A DNA stretch of 64,000 bases from Alteromonas lipotrueae. Lineage in GTDB: Bacteria > Pseudomonadota > Gammaproteobacteria > Enterobacterales > Alteromonadaceae. Location: positions 1 through 64,000 of the forward strand of contig NZ_JAESDI010000002.1 of assembly GCF_019249215.1 (NCBI RefSeq), written 5' to 3'. Position numbers and translations under genes: made by a program. The notes under the pieces were generated by a model. The model searched no databases. It was not told the origin of the DNA and saw only the letters and a program-made list of their open reading frames with translations. This document shows positions 45,634-54,992 of the stretch, in pieces. The stretch's first letter is position 1; every line of letters starts with the position of its first letter.

Positions 45634-46163
45634 TGCGCTTTTTTTTAGTACTTGCTGCGGTTGTTATGGTAACCGCTTGCTCGCCAAAACTTGATGACTT
45701 GCAGGCATATACGCAGAGTGTCAGCGAAAATGTAGTTCACAATATAGAGCCCTACCCTGAGTTTGCTACACCTACAACCTTTATATATTCAGCGAGCGAA
45801 TTGCCTAGCCCTTTTGATTCGCCTAAAGAAAACACGGCGCCATTAACGCAAACTCGACAAGAAAACTGTTTTCAACCTGACTTTGAACGTACAAAGCAGA
45901 AATTGGAAAGGTATGGCTTAGACTCATTAGGCTTAACCGGTAACTTTAAAAGCCAAGGCATTGAATGGGCACTAATCACCAGTAATGACGGCGTTTTACA
46001 TAAAGCCAAAATTGGCAGCCGCATCGGGTTATTTTACGGTAAAATCACCGGAATTAATCCAAACTCACTAACAATAGAACAGTTAATACCTGATGGCGCA
46101 GGTTGCTGGCAGAAAAAAGAGATAACGTTGAGCAAAACCTCAACGTCAGGAGAGAAAAAATAA
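45630..46163 (+). CDS. pilP: Type IV pilus assembly lipoprotein PilP
   Basis: This 177-aa lipoprotein has lipobox VTAC (Cys17) after a short hydrophobic signal, a flexible linker and a C-terminal HR-like beta domain (about 90-170) with GLTGNFKSQGIEWALI and IGSRIGLFYGKITGI. It links PilNO to the secretin PilQ. Its TAA overlaps the pilQ ATG. Confidence 0.95.
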   Translation: MMRFFLVLAAVVMVTACSPKLDDLQAYTQSVSENVVHNIEPYPEFATPTTFIYSASELPSPFDSPKENTAPLTQTRQENCFQPDFERTKQKLERYGLDSLGLTGNFKSQGIEWALITSNDGVLHKAKIGSRIGLFYGKITGINPNSLTIEQLIPDGAGCWQKKEITLSKTSTSGEKK

Positions 46164-47923
46164 TGGCTGAGCGTTACCTATTTAACAAGTCTTTAAATCG
46201 TAGAAGTGCTCGCTGGCCTTGGTTGCTGGGTTTTGCCGCTATCTGTACGGTATTGATACTTTATGTTGCGCCCGCCAAAGCGTTAGAACCCGTATTGTAC
46301 GACCCAAGTGACAACACACCGTCAACCCGGATTACCGATATAGACTTTACCCGAGAAGCAAATAATATCGGTGTTGCGCTAGTCACCTTTGAAGGAGCTT
46401 CACCTACCCCGCAACTCGTTGAGTCTCAAGGAAAGGTTACCATTACCCTCGCTGATAGCGAGTTAGATGAAAGTCAGCTCGTTGAATTAAACGTGACAGA
46501 GTTTTCCACGCCAGTATCAATCATTGAGACATTTCAAGACGAAAAAAGTACCCGCATAGAAATTCTTTATAGCGATACCGTGACCGCCCGCCACGCGGTA
46601 GAAGATAACGTCATTCGCATCAAAATTGAGCCGATGAGCTTGTCGCAACAAGAAGAATTAGAAAACAAAAAAACCTACACTGGCGACCCGATTTCGTTAG
46701 ATTTTCAAGATGTACCTGTACGTCAAGTGTTGCAAATTATCGCGCAAGTTAACGGCTTTAACTTGGTGACCACAGACACAGTTACCGGAAATGTCACCAT
46801 AAGCCTGTCTGGTGTTCCATGGGATCAAGCCCTTGATATGATTTTACGCGTTAAAGGGCTGGATAAACGCCTAGAAGGTAATATTTTACTGATTGCACCA
46901 ACAGAAGAGCTTACCGCCAGAGAAACCCAAGCGCTGCAGTCAAAGAAACAGGTGTCTGATTTGGCCCCTCTTAGCACCGTCAATATTTCGGTAAATTACG
47001 CCAAGGCAGCCAAGCTAGCGACTATCTTGAAATCTTCAGAGGGTGGCATTTTATCTGAGCGCGGCACTGTCACCGTAGATGAGCGCACCAACACTATGCT
47101 TATTCGAGATACCTTACCTTCAATTGATGAAGCAAGAAAAATGATTGATGCACTGGATATTCCGGTTAAACAAGTATTAATTGAAAGCAGAATGGTCACC
47201 GTACTTGATAACGTTGATGAAGAGCTAGGCGTTCGTTGGGGCTTAAGCGATAGAGAAAGTGACAGTGGCGTTTCAGGGACTATTGAAGGGGCGGAAACTA
47301 TTGCAGGCGGCTCTGTTCCAAGTATTGACGATAGACTAAACGTAAACCTCCCTGTTTCTGGTGCAGCTGGCACTATTGGCTTTCAAATAGCGAGCTTGGT
47401 TGATGGCACCATATTAGACTTAGAATTGTCAGCACTTGAATCTGAAAACAAAGGTGAGGTTATTGCTAGTCCGCGTATTACGGTAGCGAATCAGCAAGAA
47501 GCTTATATTGAACAAGGAACTGAAATTCCGTATGTTCAAGCTACCTCAAGTGGTGCTACTTCGGTTGAATTCAAAAAAGCGGTGTTATCGCTTCGTGTAA
47601 CACCACAAATTACGCCAGATAATCGCATTATTTTGGATTTAGTTGTTACTCAAGATACCCGTGGTGAAACCGTTTCAACTTCAACCGGTGATGCGGTGGC
47701 CATTGATACCCAAGAAATCAAAACTCAGGTCTTAGTAGAAAACGGCGAAACCATAGTATTGGGCGGTATTTTCCAGCAAACGAGTACCGATAGCGTGTCA
47801 AAAGTGCCATTATTTGGCGACTTGCCGTTTTTAGGTGTACTGTTTCGAAATACATCAGAGTTTCAAGAGAAGCGTGAGCTACTTATATTTGTAACGCCCA
47901 AAATAATTACAGAAAAACCGTAA
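46163..47923 (+). CDS. pilQ: Type IV pilus outer-membrane secretin PilQ
   Basis: The 586-aa protein has a signal sequence, an AMIN domain (about 50-155), secretin N-domains starting at ISLDFQDVPVRQVLQIIAQV, and the C-terminal secretin pore region with VEFKKAVLSLRVTPQITPDN and ETIVLGGIFQQT. The ATG at 46163 overlaps the pilP stop (TAATG); the frame continues 20 codons upstream inside pilP without a better start. One AMIN domain is visible where some relatives have two, so it is a compact PilQ. A terminator follows. Confidence 0.96.
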   Translation: MAERYLFNKSLNRRSARWPWLLGFAAICTVLILYVAPAKALEPVLYDPSDNTPSTRITDIDFTREANNIGVALVTFEGASPTPQLVESQGKVTITLADSELDESQLVELNVTEFSTPVSIIETFQDEKSTRIEILYSDTVTARHAVEDNVIRIKIEPMSLSQQEELENKKTYTGDPISLDFQDVPVRQVLQIIAQVNGFNLVTTDTVTGNVTISLSGVPWDQALDMILRVKGLDKRLEGNILLIAPTEELTARETQALQSKKQVSDLAPLSTVNISVNYAKAAKLATILKSSEGGILSERGTVTVDERTNTMLIRDTLPSIDEARKMIDALDIPVKQVLIESRMVTVLDNVDEELGVRWGLSDRESDSGVSGTIEGAETIAGGSVPSIDDRLNVNLPVSGAAGTIGFQIASLVDGTILDLELSALESENKGEVIASPRITVANQQEAYIEQGTEIPYVQATSSGATSVEFKKAVLSLRVTPQITPDNRIILDLVVTQDTRGETVSTSTGDAVAIDTQEIKTQVLVENGETIVLGGIFQQTSTDSVSKVPLFGDLPFLGVLFRNTSEFQEKRELLIFVTPKIITEKP

Positions 47924-47946
47924 CAACCTATAATTCAAGGTAAAAT

Positions 47947-47971
47947 GCGGACTGAGAGTAGTCCGCTTTTT
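47947..47971 (+). terminator. Intrinsic terminator after pilQ
   Basis: GCGGACT (47947-47953) and AGTCCGC (47960-47966) form a 7-bp stem with a GAGAGT loop, followed by T5. The remaining 220 bp to aroK hold its promoter area; no other gene is seen. Confidence 0.88.
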
Positions 47972-48195
47972 ACGTTTTCTCGTACTGCAATGCCTCTGTA
48001 TTTACATTATAGTGCTAATTGTTTTCAACAATACTTGCAAGGGCTTGTTAGAAACTGAGATAATCGCGGTCTCGAAATTTTAGCGAGGTTAAAGGAGTAG
48101 TGCTTATTGGACATTAAATAAGCACGAGTCAATGGGTAGGCTGGTAAGGCAACAGTGCATGCCCCTAACATGATAAAGTTGTGATATAAGCAAAT

Positions 48196-48711
48196 ATGGC
48201 TGAAAAACGTAATATCTTTTTGGTTGGCCCAATGGGTGCTGGCAAAAGCACCATCGGTAGACACCTAGCAGACGAACTTCACCTGGATTTTTATGACTCC
48301 GATCAGGAAATAGAGCGCCGTTCTGGTGCTGATATCGCCTGGATCTTCGACCTTGAGGGCGAAGATGGATTCCGTGCGCGTGAAGAAAACATCATCAATG
48401 ATTTAACAGACAAGCAGGGTATCGTGCTTGCCACTGGTGGCGGTTCAATTGTAACCAAAGCAGTTCGTAATCGTTTGTCTGCACGAGGCATTGTTGTTTA
48501 CTTGCAAACTACGATTGACAAGCAAGTTGCTCGAACACAGCGCGATAAGCGTCGCCCTTTACTTCAAAACAACGATCCGGAGCAAGTACTTCGCGATCTT
48601 GCTGATTTGCGTAATCCTCTTTACGAAGAAGTTGCAGATTATGTAGTTGATACTGATGACCAATCTGCTCGCGCAGTGGCTAACCAGATCATTAGTAAAA
48701 TCGGTTTATAA
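48196..48711 (+). CDS. aroK: Shikimate kinase I
   Basis: AroK phosphorylates shikimate in the chorismate pathway. The 171-aa protein has P-loop GPMGAGKST (11-19), the [11 protein letters not shown] shikimate-binding motif, GFRAREE, and ATGGGSI. It precedes aroB by 27 bp, as in most gammaproteobacteria, and follows pilQ after a terminator. Confidence 0.97.
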   Translation: MAEKRNIFLVGPMGAGKSTIGRHLADELHLDFYDSDQEIERRSGADIAWIFDLEGEDGFRAREENIINDLTDKQGIVLATGGGSIVTKAVRNRLSARGIVVYLQTTIDKQVARTQRDKRRPLLQNNDPEQVLRDLADLRNPLYEEVADYVVDTDDQSARAVANQIISKIGL

Positions 48712-48738
48712 ATAAAATAATTAGGAGGTGCTACGCCC

Positions 48739-49806
48739 ATGTCAACTTTAACTGTGGAACTTGGCGAACGTAGCTATCCTATACATATTGAGGCCGGGCT
48801 GCTTAAGCAGCCTGGCCTTTTTGTGCCTTATATAAAAGGCCCATTAGCGGTTATTGTCACCAACGAAACCGTGGCGCCTTTATATCTTGATGCAGTGAAA
48901 GCCGCATGTGGTAGCAAGCAAATCGAAACCATTGTCTTGCCTGACGGTGAACAATACAAAAACCTTGAGCAATTTGAGGTTGTCATGACCCACTTGCTTG
49001 AAATCAACGCTGCACGCGATACCACCCTTATTGCATTAGGTGGCGGTGTTATTGGCGATTTATGTGGTTTTGTTGCTGCAACGTATCAACGCGGCGTCCC
49101 CTTTATTCAAGTGCCCACTACCCTACTTTCTCAAGTAGACTCTTCTGTTGGCGGTAAAACCGCGGTTAATCATCCGTTGGGTAAAAACATGATTGGCGCT
49201 TTTTATCAGCCAATCTTAGTCGCCATTGATACGCAATCATTGTCTACGCTACCTCCCCGTGAATTCTCTGCAGGTATGGCGGAAGTCATAAAATACGGCA
49301 TCATTTATGATGAAGCCTTTTTTTCTTGGCTTGAAGCGAATGAGCAAGCGCTAAAACAGCTTGATGAATCAACCCTTAATGTCGCCATTAAACGTTGCTG
49401 TGAAATTAAAGCGGAAGTGGTTGCTAAAGATGAACGTGAAGGTGGACTGAGGGCTATTTTGAACCTGGGTCACACCTTTGGTCACGCAATCGAAGCTGAG
49501 CAAGGTTACGGTAACTGGTTACATGGCGAAGCCGTGTCAGCTGGTACTATAATTGCTTGTATAGCAGCAGAGCAGTTAGGTTGGTTTACAGCGTCAGAAA
49601 CTCGTCGCGTACGTTCACTCTTCGAGGCATTTTCACTTCCAGTGGAAGGCCCTAGCACAATGAGTAAGCCGGATTATGTTAAGCATATGAAGCGCGATAA
49701 AAAAGTAGAAGCAGGTAATATTCGTTTTGTGCTGCCTAAGAATATGGGTAATGCAGTCGTCACTAAAGACGTCACTGACGATATTCTTACTGAAATTCTG
49801 CGCTAG
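48739..49806 (+). CDS. aroB: 3-dehydroquinate synthase
   Basis: AroB catalyses the second shikimate-pathway step, making 3-dehydroquinate in an NAD- and metal-dependent reaction. The 355-aa protein has [30 protein letters not shown], the [14 protein letters not shown] motif, and the metal-ligand region [13 protein letters not shown] near-perfect Shine-Dalgarno AGGAGGTG precedes the ATG. Confidence 0.97.
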   Translation: MSTLTVELGERSYPIHIEAGLLKQPGLFVPYIKGPLAVIVTNETVAPLYLDAVKAACGSKQIETIVLPDGEQYKNLEQFEVVMTHLLEINAARDTTLIALGGGVIGDLCGFVAATYQRGVPFIQVPTTLLSQVDSSVGGKTAVNHPLGKNMIGAFYQPILVAIDTQSLSTLPPREFSAGMAEVIKYGIIYDEAFFSWLEANEQALKQLDESTLNVAIKRCCEIKAEVVAKDEREGGLRAILNLGHTFGHAIEAEQGYGNWLHGEAVSAGTIIACIAAEQLGWFTASETRRVRSLFEAFSLPVEGPSTMSKPDYVKHMKRDKKVEAGNIRFVLPKNMGNAVVTKDVTDDILTEILR

Positions 49807-49880
49807 TCGTTTACTGGCGCATACCTAACTAACACCAACATTCGTTTTTTGCTAGCCCTTTTACGCAGGTATTGGGCTTT

Positions 49881-51374
49881 ATGGGGTTATTGCGCATGCA
49901 CAGTGAATTGCATGAACGTCTTGAGTATTTAGTTAATTATTCCTCTCAACTGGTTTTTGTCAGTGGCGACTCTATTGCAGAGCAACAGCAAACCCTTGAA
50001 GCCTTCGTTTACCAGCAGCATGACGATACTGAAATAGCATATTTAACTGCTGAGTCTAATATGGATATTTCTGACTACCGTGGTCAGTTATGCCGTCAGT
50101 TGTTAGGTCAAGTAGTAGGCAGTTTTGTACGCCCTCTTAACGAACTTTTATCCGCACTTAACATCCATGAAGGGCCAGTACTCATTGCTATAACGCAAGC
50201 CGAGCACATGCCCGACAAACTGCTTCAAGAACTATGGGATTTGGTGTTACAAAGCCGCTTTGCGGGTAACAAGCAGCATTTGAATGTATTGCTATTTGCC
50301 ACAACCGAGTGGGCTGAAAATGCCAAAAAGTGGCTCCCAGCCAAAAATACCGATACGCCATTGCTTATTAGTAGTCAGTCTATTTCTTCAAATCTTCAAG
50401 GTTCAAAGTCTCAAGGCTCTGAACTAGATAGGATGATTTCCCAGCGCAGAGAAGCGTTTCAAGCTCACCTTGATAAACGAAACCTTCCTATCGAAACGAC
50501 CCCGTCAAATCCACTTACCTCTACGGGGTTCTATATTGCTATTGCCTTAGTTTTCTTAATAACCTTTGGCGGGTTGGTTACCTGGCAATATGGCGATTCA
50601 ATATCGTCATTATTTTCACCTATTGCACAACCGTCTATGCCTTCTGAGTCTGAAAATGTGATACCAGGCTCTGCTTTTAGCAAGGTTGCAGACAATCAAG
50701 CTGAACAGCCTATTGCCTCAATCACAGACAATGAGAGCAATGTAGAACTGGTGACTGACTGGAAAGGTGCCGTTTCCTCGCTTAATGGCGACGCAACAGA
50801 TAGCGTTTTAATAGACGGCTCTGCTGAACAGACTACGCTTGTAGTAGATTCAATAGTGCAAAGCAGTAACCAAGATTCTCAGCAAAGTGGATTGTCTAAT
50901 GAAGTTGACAATAACGCGCCTTCATTGAGCAAATCTGATACCAATACACCACAGCCCACTGAAAATGACACTAAACAAACCGCCACGGCTCAACAAGGCA
51001 ACGCGCAGGCACAAGTTCAACCTCAAAGCGGTGATGAGACAAGCAGTGAAGGCATTACCTCCACCAAGGCAGAAATGTTACGCCCCAACATGGTTTTACC
51101 CAATGACTTTGTCATTCAAATGGTCGGCATTAAAGATAAAAACGTTGTTCGACAATTTATTGCTCAGAATAACCTACATGCCGTTACTCGTCAGTATGTG
51201 ACTACACGGTATGGCGGTGATTGGCACGTGGTGGTCTTTCATCAGCCATTCAAATCATTAACACAAGCTCGTGCGGCGCTGTCCGCGTTGCCCGATTACC
51301 CGACTAAGAACGAAGCGTTCATTAAACGTGGGCAGCAAATTCTAGACGAAATGGCACTGGTAGCTGGCGAATAA
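49881..51374 (+). CDS. damX: DamX-like cell-division protein with SPOR domain
   Basis: The protein (497 aa from the ATG at 49881) has an N-terminal cytoplasmic ATPase-like region (LHERLEYLVNYSSQLVFVSGD). One transmembrane helix follows near residue 220 (YIAIALVFLITFGGLVTW), then a Ser/Gln/Thr-rich periplasmic linker and a C-terminal SPOR domain (about 405-490, with DFVIQMVGIKDKNVVRQFIAQ) that binds denuded septal peptidoglycan. Position between aroB and dam identifies it as DamX. Other in-frame starts are TTG 49872 and ATG 49896; the choice is uncertain. Confidence 0.9.
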   Translation: MGLLRMHSELHERLEYLVNYSSQLVFVSGDSIAEQQQTLEAFVYQQHDDTEIAYLTAESNMDISDYRGQLCRQLLGQVVGSFVRPLNELLSALNIHEGPVLIAITQAEHMPDKLLQELWDLVLQSRFAGNKQHLNVLLFATTEWAENAKKWLPAKNTDTPLLISSQSISSNLQGSKSQGSELDRMISQRREAFQAHLDKRNLPIETTPSNPLTSTGFYIAIALVFLITFGGLVTWQYGDSISSLFSPIAQPSMPSESENVIPGSAFSKVADNQAEQPIASITDNESNVELVTDWKGAVSSLNGDATDSVLIDGSAEQTTLVVDSIVQSSNQDSQQSGLSNEVDNNAPSLSKSDTNTPQPTENDTKQTATAQQGNAQAQVQPQSGDETSSEGITSTKAEMLRPNMVLPNDFVIQMVGIKDKNVVRQFIAQNNLHAVTRQYVTTRYGGDWHVVVFHQPFKSLTQARAALSALPDYPTKNEAFIKRGQQILDEMALVAGE

Positions 51375-51585
51375 TAGTACGTTGTGCCCATTGTACTGAC
51401 TTCAAACAAAAGAAAAGCCGTCAGCTTTACTTTTCATGGTTGTTCCATCGTATGAGGAAAGATACAATCTATCTTTAGCGTGGTATTGCGAAGTAATTGC
51501 AACGCCACTCCCCAGAATTACGCCAAACTCGGCGAGTACCGGATTGACAACCGTCTATATTCCGTGCAGGTAGTAACGTTTACGC

Positions 51586-52464
51586 ATGATGCAGAAGAAA
51601 AACCGGGCCTTTTTAAAGTGGGCCGGTGGCAAGTACAGCCTAGTAGAGCATATTCAGGCAAGGTTACCTCAAGCAAACAAACTTATTGAACCGTTTGTAG
51701 GCGCGGGGTCAGTGTTTCTGAACACTCAGTATAAGCGGTATTTGCTGAACGACATCAACCCTGACCTTATAAACCTGTACAACTTCTTAAAAGTTCAGCC
51801 CGATGCCATCATCCACGACGCACGCAGTTTCTTTAACGGCGAACGTAACGATGAGAAAATGTACTATGCATTGCGAGAAGAATTTAATGCAACCGAAGAC
51901 GAGTACTACCGAGCTATTTTGTTTCTATACCTCAATAGGCATGGGTACAATGGATTATGTCGCTATAGTTTAGCGGGCAGGTTCAACGTCCCTTTTGGCC
52001 GCTATAAAAAGCCTTACTTTCCTGAGCATGAAATGTTTGTGTTTGCAGAAAAAGCCCAAAAAGCCACGTTCACTTGCTTACCTTTTGAAAAAGTATTTAC
52101 TCGCGCTCGTCGTGGAAATGTCATTTATTGTGACCCACCCTATGCGCCTATTAGTAAAACAGCTGCGTTTACGAGTTATGCGGCACGCAGTTTTGGGCAA
52201 GACGCGCAAGAAAAGTTAGCTGAACTCGCGATGCGATCAGCAAAAAAGCGGGGAATTCCTGTATTGGTATCAAATCACGACTTGCCACTTACTCGCACCT
52301 TGTACAAGGGCGCAGATTTCAGCATGTTGTCAGTAAAGCGCTCCATTAGTCAAAATGGTGCTACTAGAAAGCCTGTAGATGAAATTTTGGCGTATTTCCC
52401 GCCTAGCGCAGTAGCAAAAAAGCCAAAACGAAATCAACGCAAAAGTATAAAATTAGAAAAATAG
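51586..52464 (+). CDS. dam: DNA adenine methylase (GATC)
   Basis: Dam methylates adenine in GATC and supports mismatch repair and replication timing. The 292-aa protein shows the E. coli Dam start KKNRAFLKWAGGKYSL, AdoMet motif PFVGAGS (36-42), catalytic DPPY (183-186) and RRSISQNG-type KRSISQNGATRKPVDE. It begins with two Met codons (51586, 51589); no clear ribosome-binding site is seen. It lies 211 bp after damX. A Lys-rich tail follows the conserved fold. Confidence 0.96.
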   Translation: MMQKKNRAFLKWAGGKYSLVEHIQARLPQANKLIEPFVGAGSVFLNTQYKRYLLNDINPDLINLYNFLKVQPDAIIHDARSFFNGERNDEKMYYALREEFNATEDEYYRAILFLYLNRHGYNGLCRYSLAGRFNVPFGRYKKPYFPEHEMFVFAEKAQKATFTCLPFEKVFTRARRGNVIYCDPPYAPISKTAAFTSYAARSFGQDAQEKLAELAMRSAKKRGIPVLVSNHDLPLTRTLYKGADFSMLSVKRSISQNGATRKPVDEILAYFPPSAVAKKPKRNQRKSIKLEK

Positions 52465-52665
52465 CTAATAACCAGTTAGCCATTTCACAAACATCATTAA
52501 CGATATCACCATCATGGCAACGAGAACTATGCCAATGATCAAAAAGCTGACAAAGGTTCCTTTCGTAAAATCACGCTCGTAGTTTTTATGGCTTTGCACA
52601 CCGAAAACACCCGCGACAACACTCATAAGCACTGACCAAAAGCCGGTACCCGGTTGTTGACTCAT
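52465..52665 (-). CDS. DUF2970 family small membrane protein
   Basis: The 66-aa protein has the DUF2970 pattern FWSVLMSVVAGVFGVQSHKNYERDF followed by a C-terminal transmembrane helix (about 38-60, GTFVSFLIIGIVLVAMMVI). Its function is unknown. The ATG at 52665 is used because conservation begins there; an in-frame TTG at 52689 is less likely. Its stop abuts that of dam (convergent, no gap). Confidence 0.85.
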   Translation of the reverse strand: MSQQPGTGFWSVLMSVVAGVFGVQSHKNYERDFTKGTFVSFLIIGIVLVAMMVISLMMFVKWLTGY

Positions 52666-52698
52666 TACTGATAAGTCTTTTGTTGGCAAGCGGCAATG

Positions 52699-52977
52699 TT
52701 ACTTGCTGTCATCGTCATGAAGCAACTCAAGCAAGTCGAGAAAATGGAACTGAAATGAGGGTGACTTTCCAGCAATCCATGAAAGCCAACTGACTTCAGC
52801 AACGCCATCTCTGTGCCTGGCACACTGATTTTGCACATGGCTAGCGGGTAACTTAGGATTAAAACTAGAAGAAGGTTGAAACTCGCACACTGAGGCTTCC
52901 GAGCCCGAACGTGGATAGACCGCTACGCTAACTAGCGCAACCATGCCGCATACTGCATAAAATGGAAGTACTTTCAT
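52699..52977 (-). CDS. Small exported protein of unknown function
   Basis: I do not recognise this 92-aa protein. It has a likely signal sequence (MKVLPFYAVCGMVALVSVAV), then a polar part with Cys and His residues (ASVCEFQ, QNQCARHRDG), and ends LLELLHDDDSK. AAGGAG lies 8 nt before the ATG at 52977, so that start is favoured over the GTG at 52986. It is followed by the DUF2970 gene 34 bp downstream, possibly on the same transcript. Confidence 0.65.
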   Translation of the reverse strand: MKVLPFYAVCGMVALVSVAVYPRSGSEASVCEFQPSSSFNPKLPASHVQNQCARHRDGVAEVSWLSWIAGKSPSFQFHFLDLLELLHDDDSK

Positions 52978-53085
52978 CCTGAACACTCCTTACGCTATTT
53001 TGCTTTGAACATCATTATAAATAAAACCTTATTAGTCACAAGATAATATTCATTAATGATGAATATAATTACTATTTCCAACAGT

Positions 53086-53113
53086 AAAAAAAACCTGACA
53101 CATACGCATCAGG
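53086..53113 (-). terminator. Intrinsic terminator of torF
   Basis: On the minus strand CCTGA (complement of 53109-53113) pairs with TCAGG (complement of 53094-53098) around a 10-nt loop and is followed by T8 (complement of 53086-53093). It lies just past the torF stop. Confidence 0.8.
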
Positions 53114-53171
53114 CTTTTAATTTTAAACATCAATAACAATTAATTCATTGTTTTTGATGTCATTTATCAAT

Positions 53172-53897
53172 TTACAGTTCGAAGTCCATGCTATAAGCAA
53201 CAGTAAACTTAACTGAATCGTTATCTAACGAATCATCATCACCACTGTCATCTAAATCAGTACCCGTTACTGCGAAGCTAAATCCGTCTTTGGCAATAGA
53301 AACACCCCAGTCTGCGTAACCGCCAACTACACCGTTGAAGTCTTCTGCAAAGTCACCTTGATGGTAACCAACATGGAAACCAAGTTCCGAGCCATTTAGC
53401 ACTTCCATACCGTAGTCTAGAGAAACATAGGTAGCTTCACCAAAACCGTAATCGCGATTGGTAGGCTCATCTGCTTCAGTGTGAGCAAGTACAGAAAGAG
53501 TAAGACTTAACCCGCCCATACCCACTGAGCCATATACTTCAGCAAAGTCAAAGTTTGCTGCAGCATCATAGTTGTAGTACAGGTAACCAACATCATAAGA
53601 GATGTCGCCAGACTCTCCTGAGAAACCGAAATACATATCGTGTTCGTACGAGTAATTATCATCTGAACCGTATTTCACGTTTGATGCCCAAGTACCTGCG
53701 TAAAAGCCGCTTTCGTTTGCGTAATCAATTCCGCCCTGAACTGCAGCTTCATTCATTGTTTGAGTTAGACCACGCCAAATATAGTTACTTGTTGCACCAG
53801 CGTTAGCAGTAACTTCTGCGTAAGTAGGTAGCGCAGTAAACAGGCAAGCTGACGATACTGCAACAGCAAGCAATGTGCTTTTAGTAGATAATTTCAT
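53172..53897 (-). CDS. TorF-family putative porin
   Basis: The 241-aa outer-membrane beta-barrel-type protein has a signal peptide ending PTYA (about residue 27). The TorF/gcw_chp pattern follows: VTANAGATSNYIWRGLTQTMNEAAVQGGIDY, alternating aromatic strands, and a C-terminal Phe-Glu-Leu strand end (AYSMDFEL). An acidic loop DLDDSGDDDSLDND near the end may bind cations. GGAG precedes the ATG. The family is often found near nitrogen-assimilation genes; here a sigma-54-like site lies about 80 bp upstream. Confidence 0.85.
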   Translation of the reverse strand: MKLSTKSTLLAVAVSSACLFTALPTYAEVTANAGATSNYIWRGLTQTMNEAAVQGGIDYANESGFYAGTWASNVKYGSDDNYSYEHDMYFGFSGESGDISYDVGYLYYNYDAAANFDFAEVYGSVGMGGLSLTLSVLAHTEADEPTNRDYGFGEATYVSLDYGMEVLNGSELGFHVGYHQGDFAEDFNGVVGGYADWGVSIAKDGFSFAVTGTDLDDSGDDDSLDNDSVKFTVAYSMDFEL

Positions 53898-54284
53898 GTG
53901 TGTGTTCTCCAGTAAATTCCAAAACTTGTTTTAATTAATTTTTCTGTCTTGATTTTTCTTATATTTGGGTTGGATTACGCAAGAGTGATGCCCACTTAAT
54001 GCACATATACCAGCTCTCACAGAAAATACATAAGCAATTGATTTTATTACAAGTAAATTAAATAAAGTTATTTGGAAGAAAATTAACGTCTAAGATAAGT
54101 GCACAGAAATGCACCAAAAAAAGGCAGGCTCACCAATAGAGTGCGATTAATTTAATCTTTTGTATCCCTTCTATTTACTTACTCGTAACACAGCGGCGAA
54201 TGCAATCAGCGCTGTTTTCAACTGCTAACTTTCGGTAAACTTCCCCCTTTACCACGTGCATCGCCTCGTAAATAGGGAAAACTG
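53898..54284. other. 387-bp divergent region between torF and rpe
   Basis: It holds a sigma-54-like site for torF (53978-53993), three TGCAC words (54000-54004, 54100-54104, 54110-54114) and AT-rich DNA. No ORF or RNA is recognised. The rpe promoter must lie at its right end. Confidence 0.5.
53978..53993 (-). promoter_or_regulatory. Possible sigma-54 promoter of torF
   Basis: The minus-strand sequence GGGCATCACTCTTGCG keeps GG, ten bases, GC with GGCA and TTGC, but deviates at the first and last consensus positions and at one -24 flank base. The predicted start is near 53967, about 70 nt before the torF ATG. Confidence 0.4.
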
Positions 54285-54962
54285 ATGAAACCATTTTTGA
54301 TTGCCCCCTCAATTCTGTCTGCCGACTTTGCGCGACTAGGAGAAGAAGTAGAGAACGTACTGAGCGCAGGTGCCGATGTGGTCCATTTTGATGTAATGGA
54401 TAATCATTATGTGCCCAACCTCACATTTGGCCCTATGATATGCGAGGCGTTAAAAAAGTACGGCATTAGCGCACCTATCGATGTACACCTGATGGTGAAA
54501 CCGGTTGATGACTTAATTGAAAAATTTGCTGATGCAGGTGCCAGTTATATTAGTTTTCACCCTGAAGCATCAGAGCATATCGACCGGTCACTGCAGCTTA
54601 TTATTGATGCAGGGTGTAAACCAGGTTTAGTCTTTAATCCTGCTACGCCTTTGCATTATCTGGATCATGTCATGGACAAGTTGCACCATATCCTTATTAT
54701 GTCGGTCAATCCGGGGTTTGGTGGGCAAAAATTTATTCCCAGCACATTAGATAAAATACGCGCCGTTAAGCAGCGAGTACTGGAAAGTGGTCACGATATA
54801 AGAATAGAAATTGACGGTGGCGTAAAAGTCGATAACATTCGCGCCATTGCTGAAGCTGGCGCTGATATGTTCGTAGCCGGCTCTGCTATTTTTTCCGAGC
54901 CCGATTATCGCGCAGTTATTGATGACATGCGCACTGAATTATCTCGTCTTTCTAAGGCGTAA
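54285..54962 (+). CDS. rpe: Ribulose-phosphate 3-epimerase
   Basis: Rpe interconverts ribulose-5-phosphate and xylulose-5-phosphate in the pentose phosphate pathway. The 225-aa TIM barrel has [33 protein letters not shown] (metal-binding His and Asp), [19 protein letters not shown] and EIDGGV. In E. coli the order is dam-rpe-gph-trpS; here gph is absent and trpS follows after 30 bp. Confidence 0.97.
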   Translation: MKPFLIAPSILSADFARLGEEVENVLSAGADVVHFDVMDNHYVPNLTFGPMICEALKKYGISAPIDVHLMVKPVDDLIEKFADAGASYISFHPEASEHIDRSLQLIIDAGCKPGLVFNPATPLHYLDHVMDKLHHILIMSVNPGFGGQKFIPSTLDKIRAVKQRVLESGHDIRIEIDGGVKVDNIRAIAEAGADMFVAGSAIFSEPDYRAVIDDMRTELSRLSKA

Positions 54963-54992
54963 CTAAATAACGTTAACGTACAGGTACACATT

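Noticed and set aside
54099..54115. NtrC-like repeat GTGCAC...TGCACC upstream of torF
   Set aside because: The half-sites are in the wrong orientation and spacing for the TGCAC-N7-GTGCA dyad.
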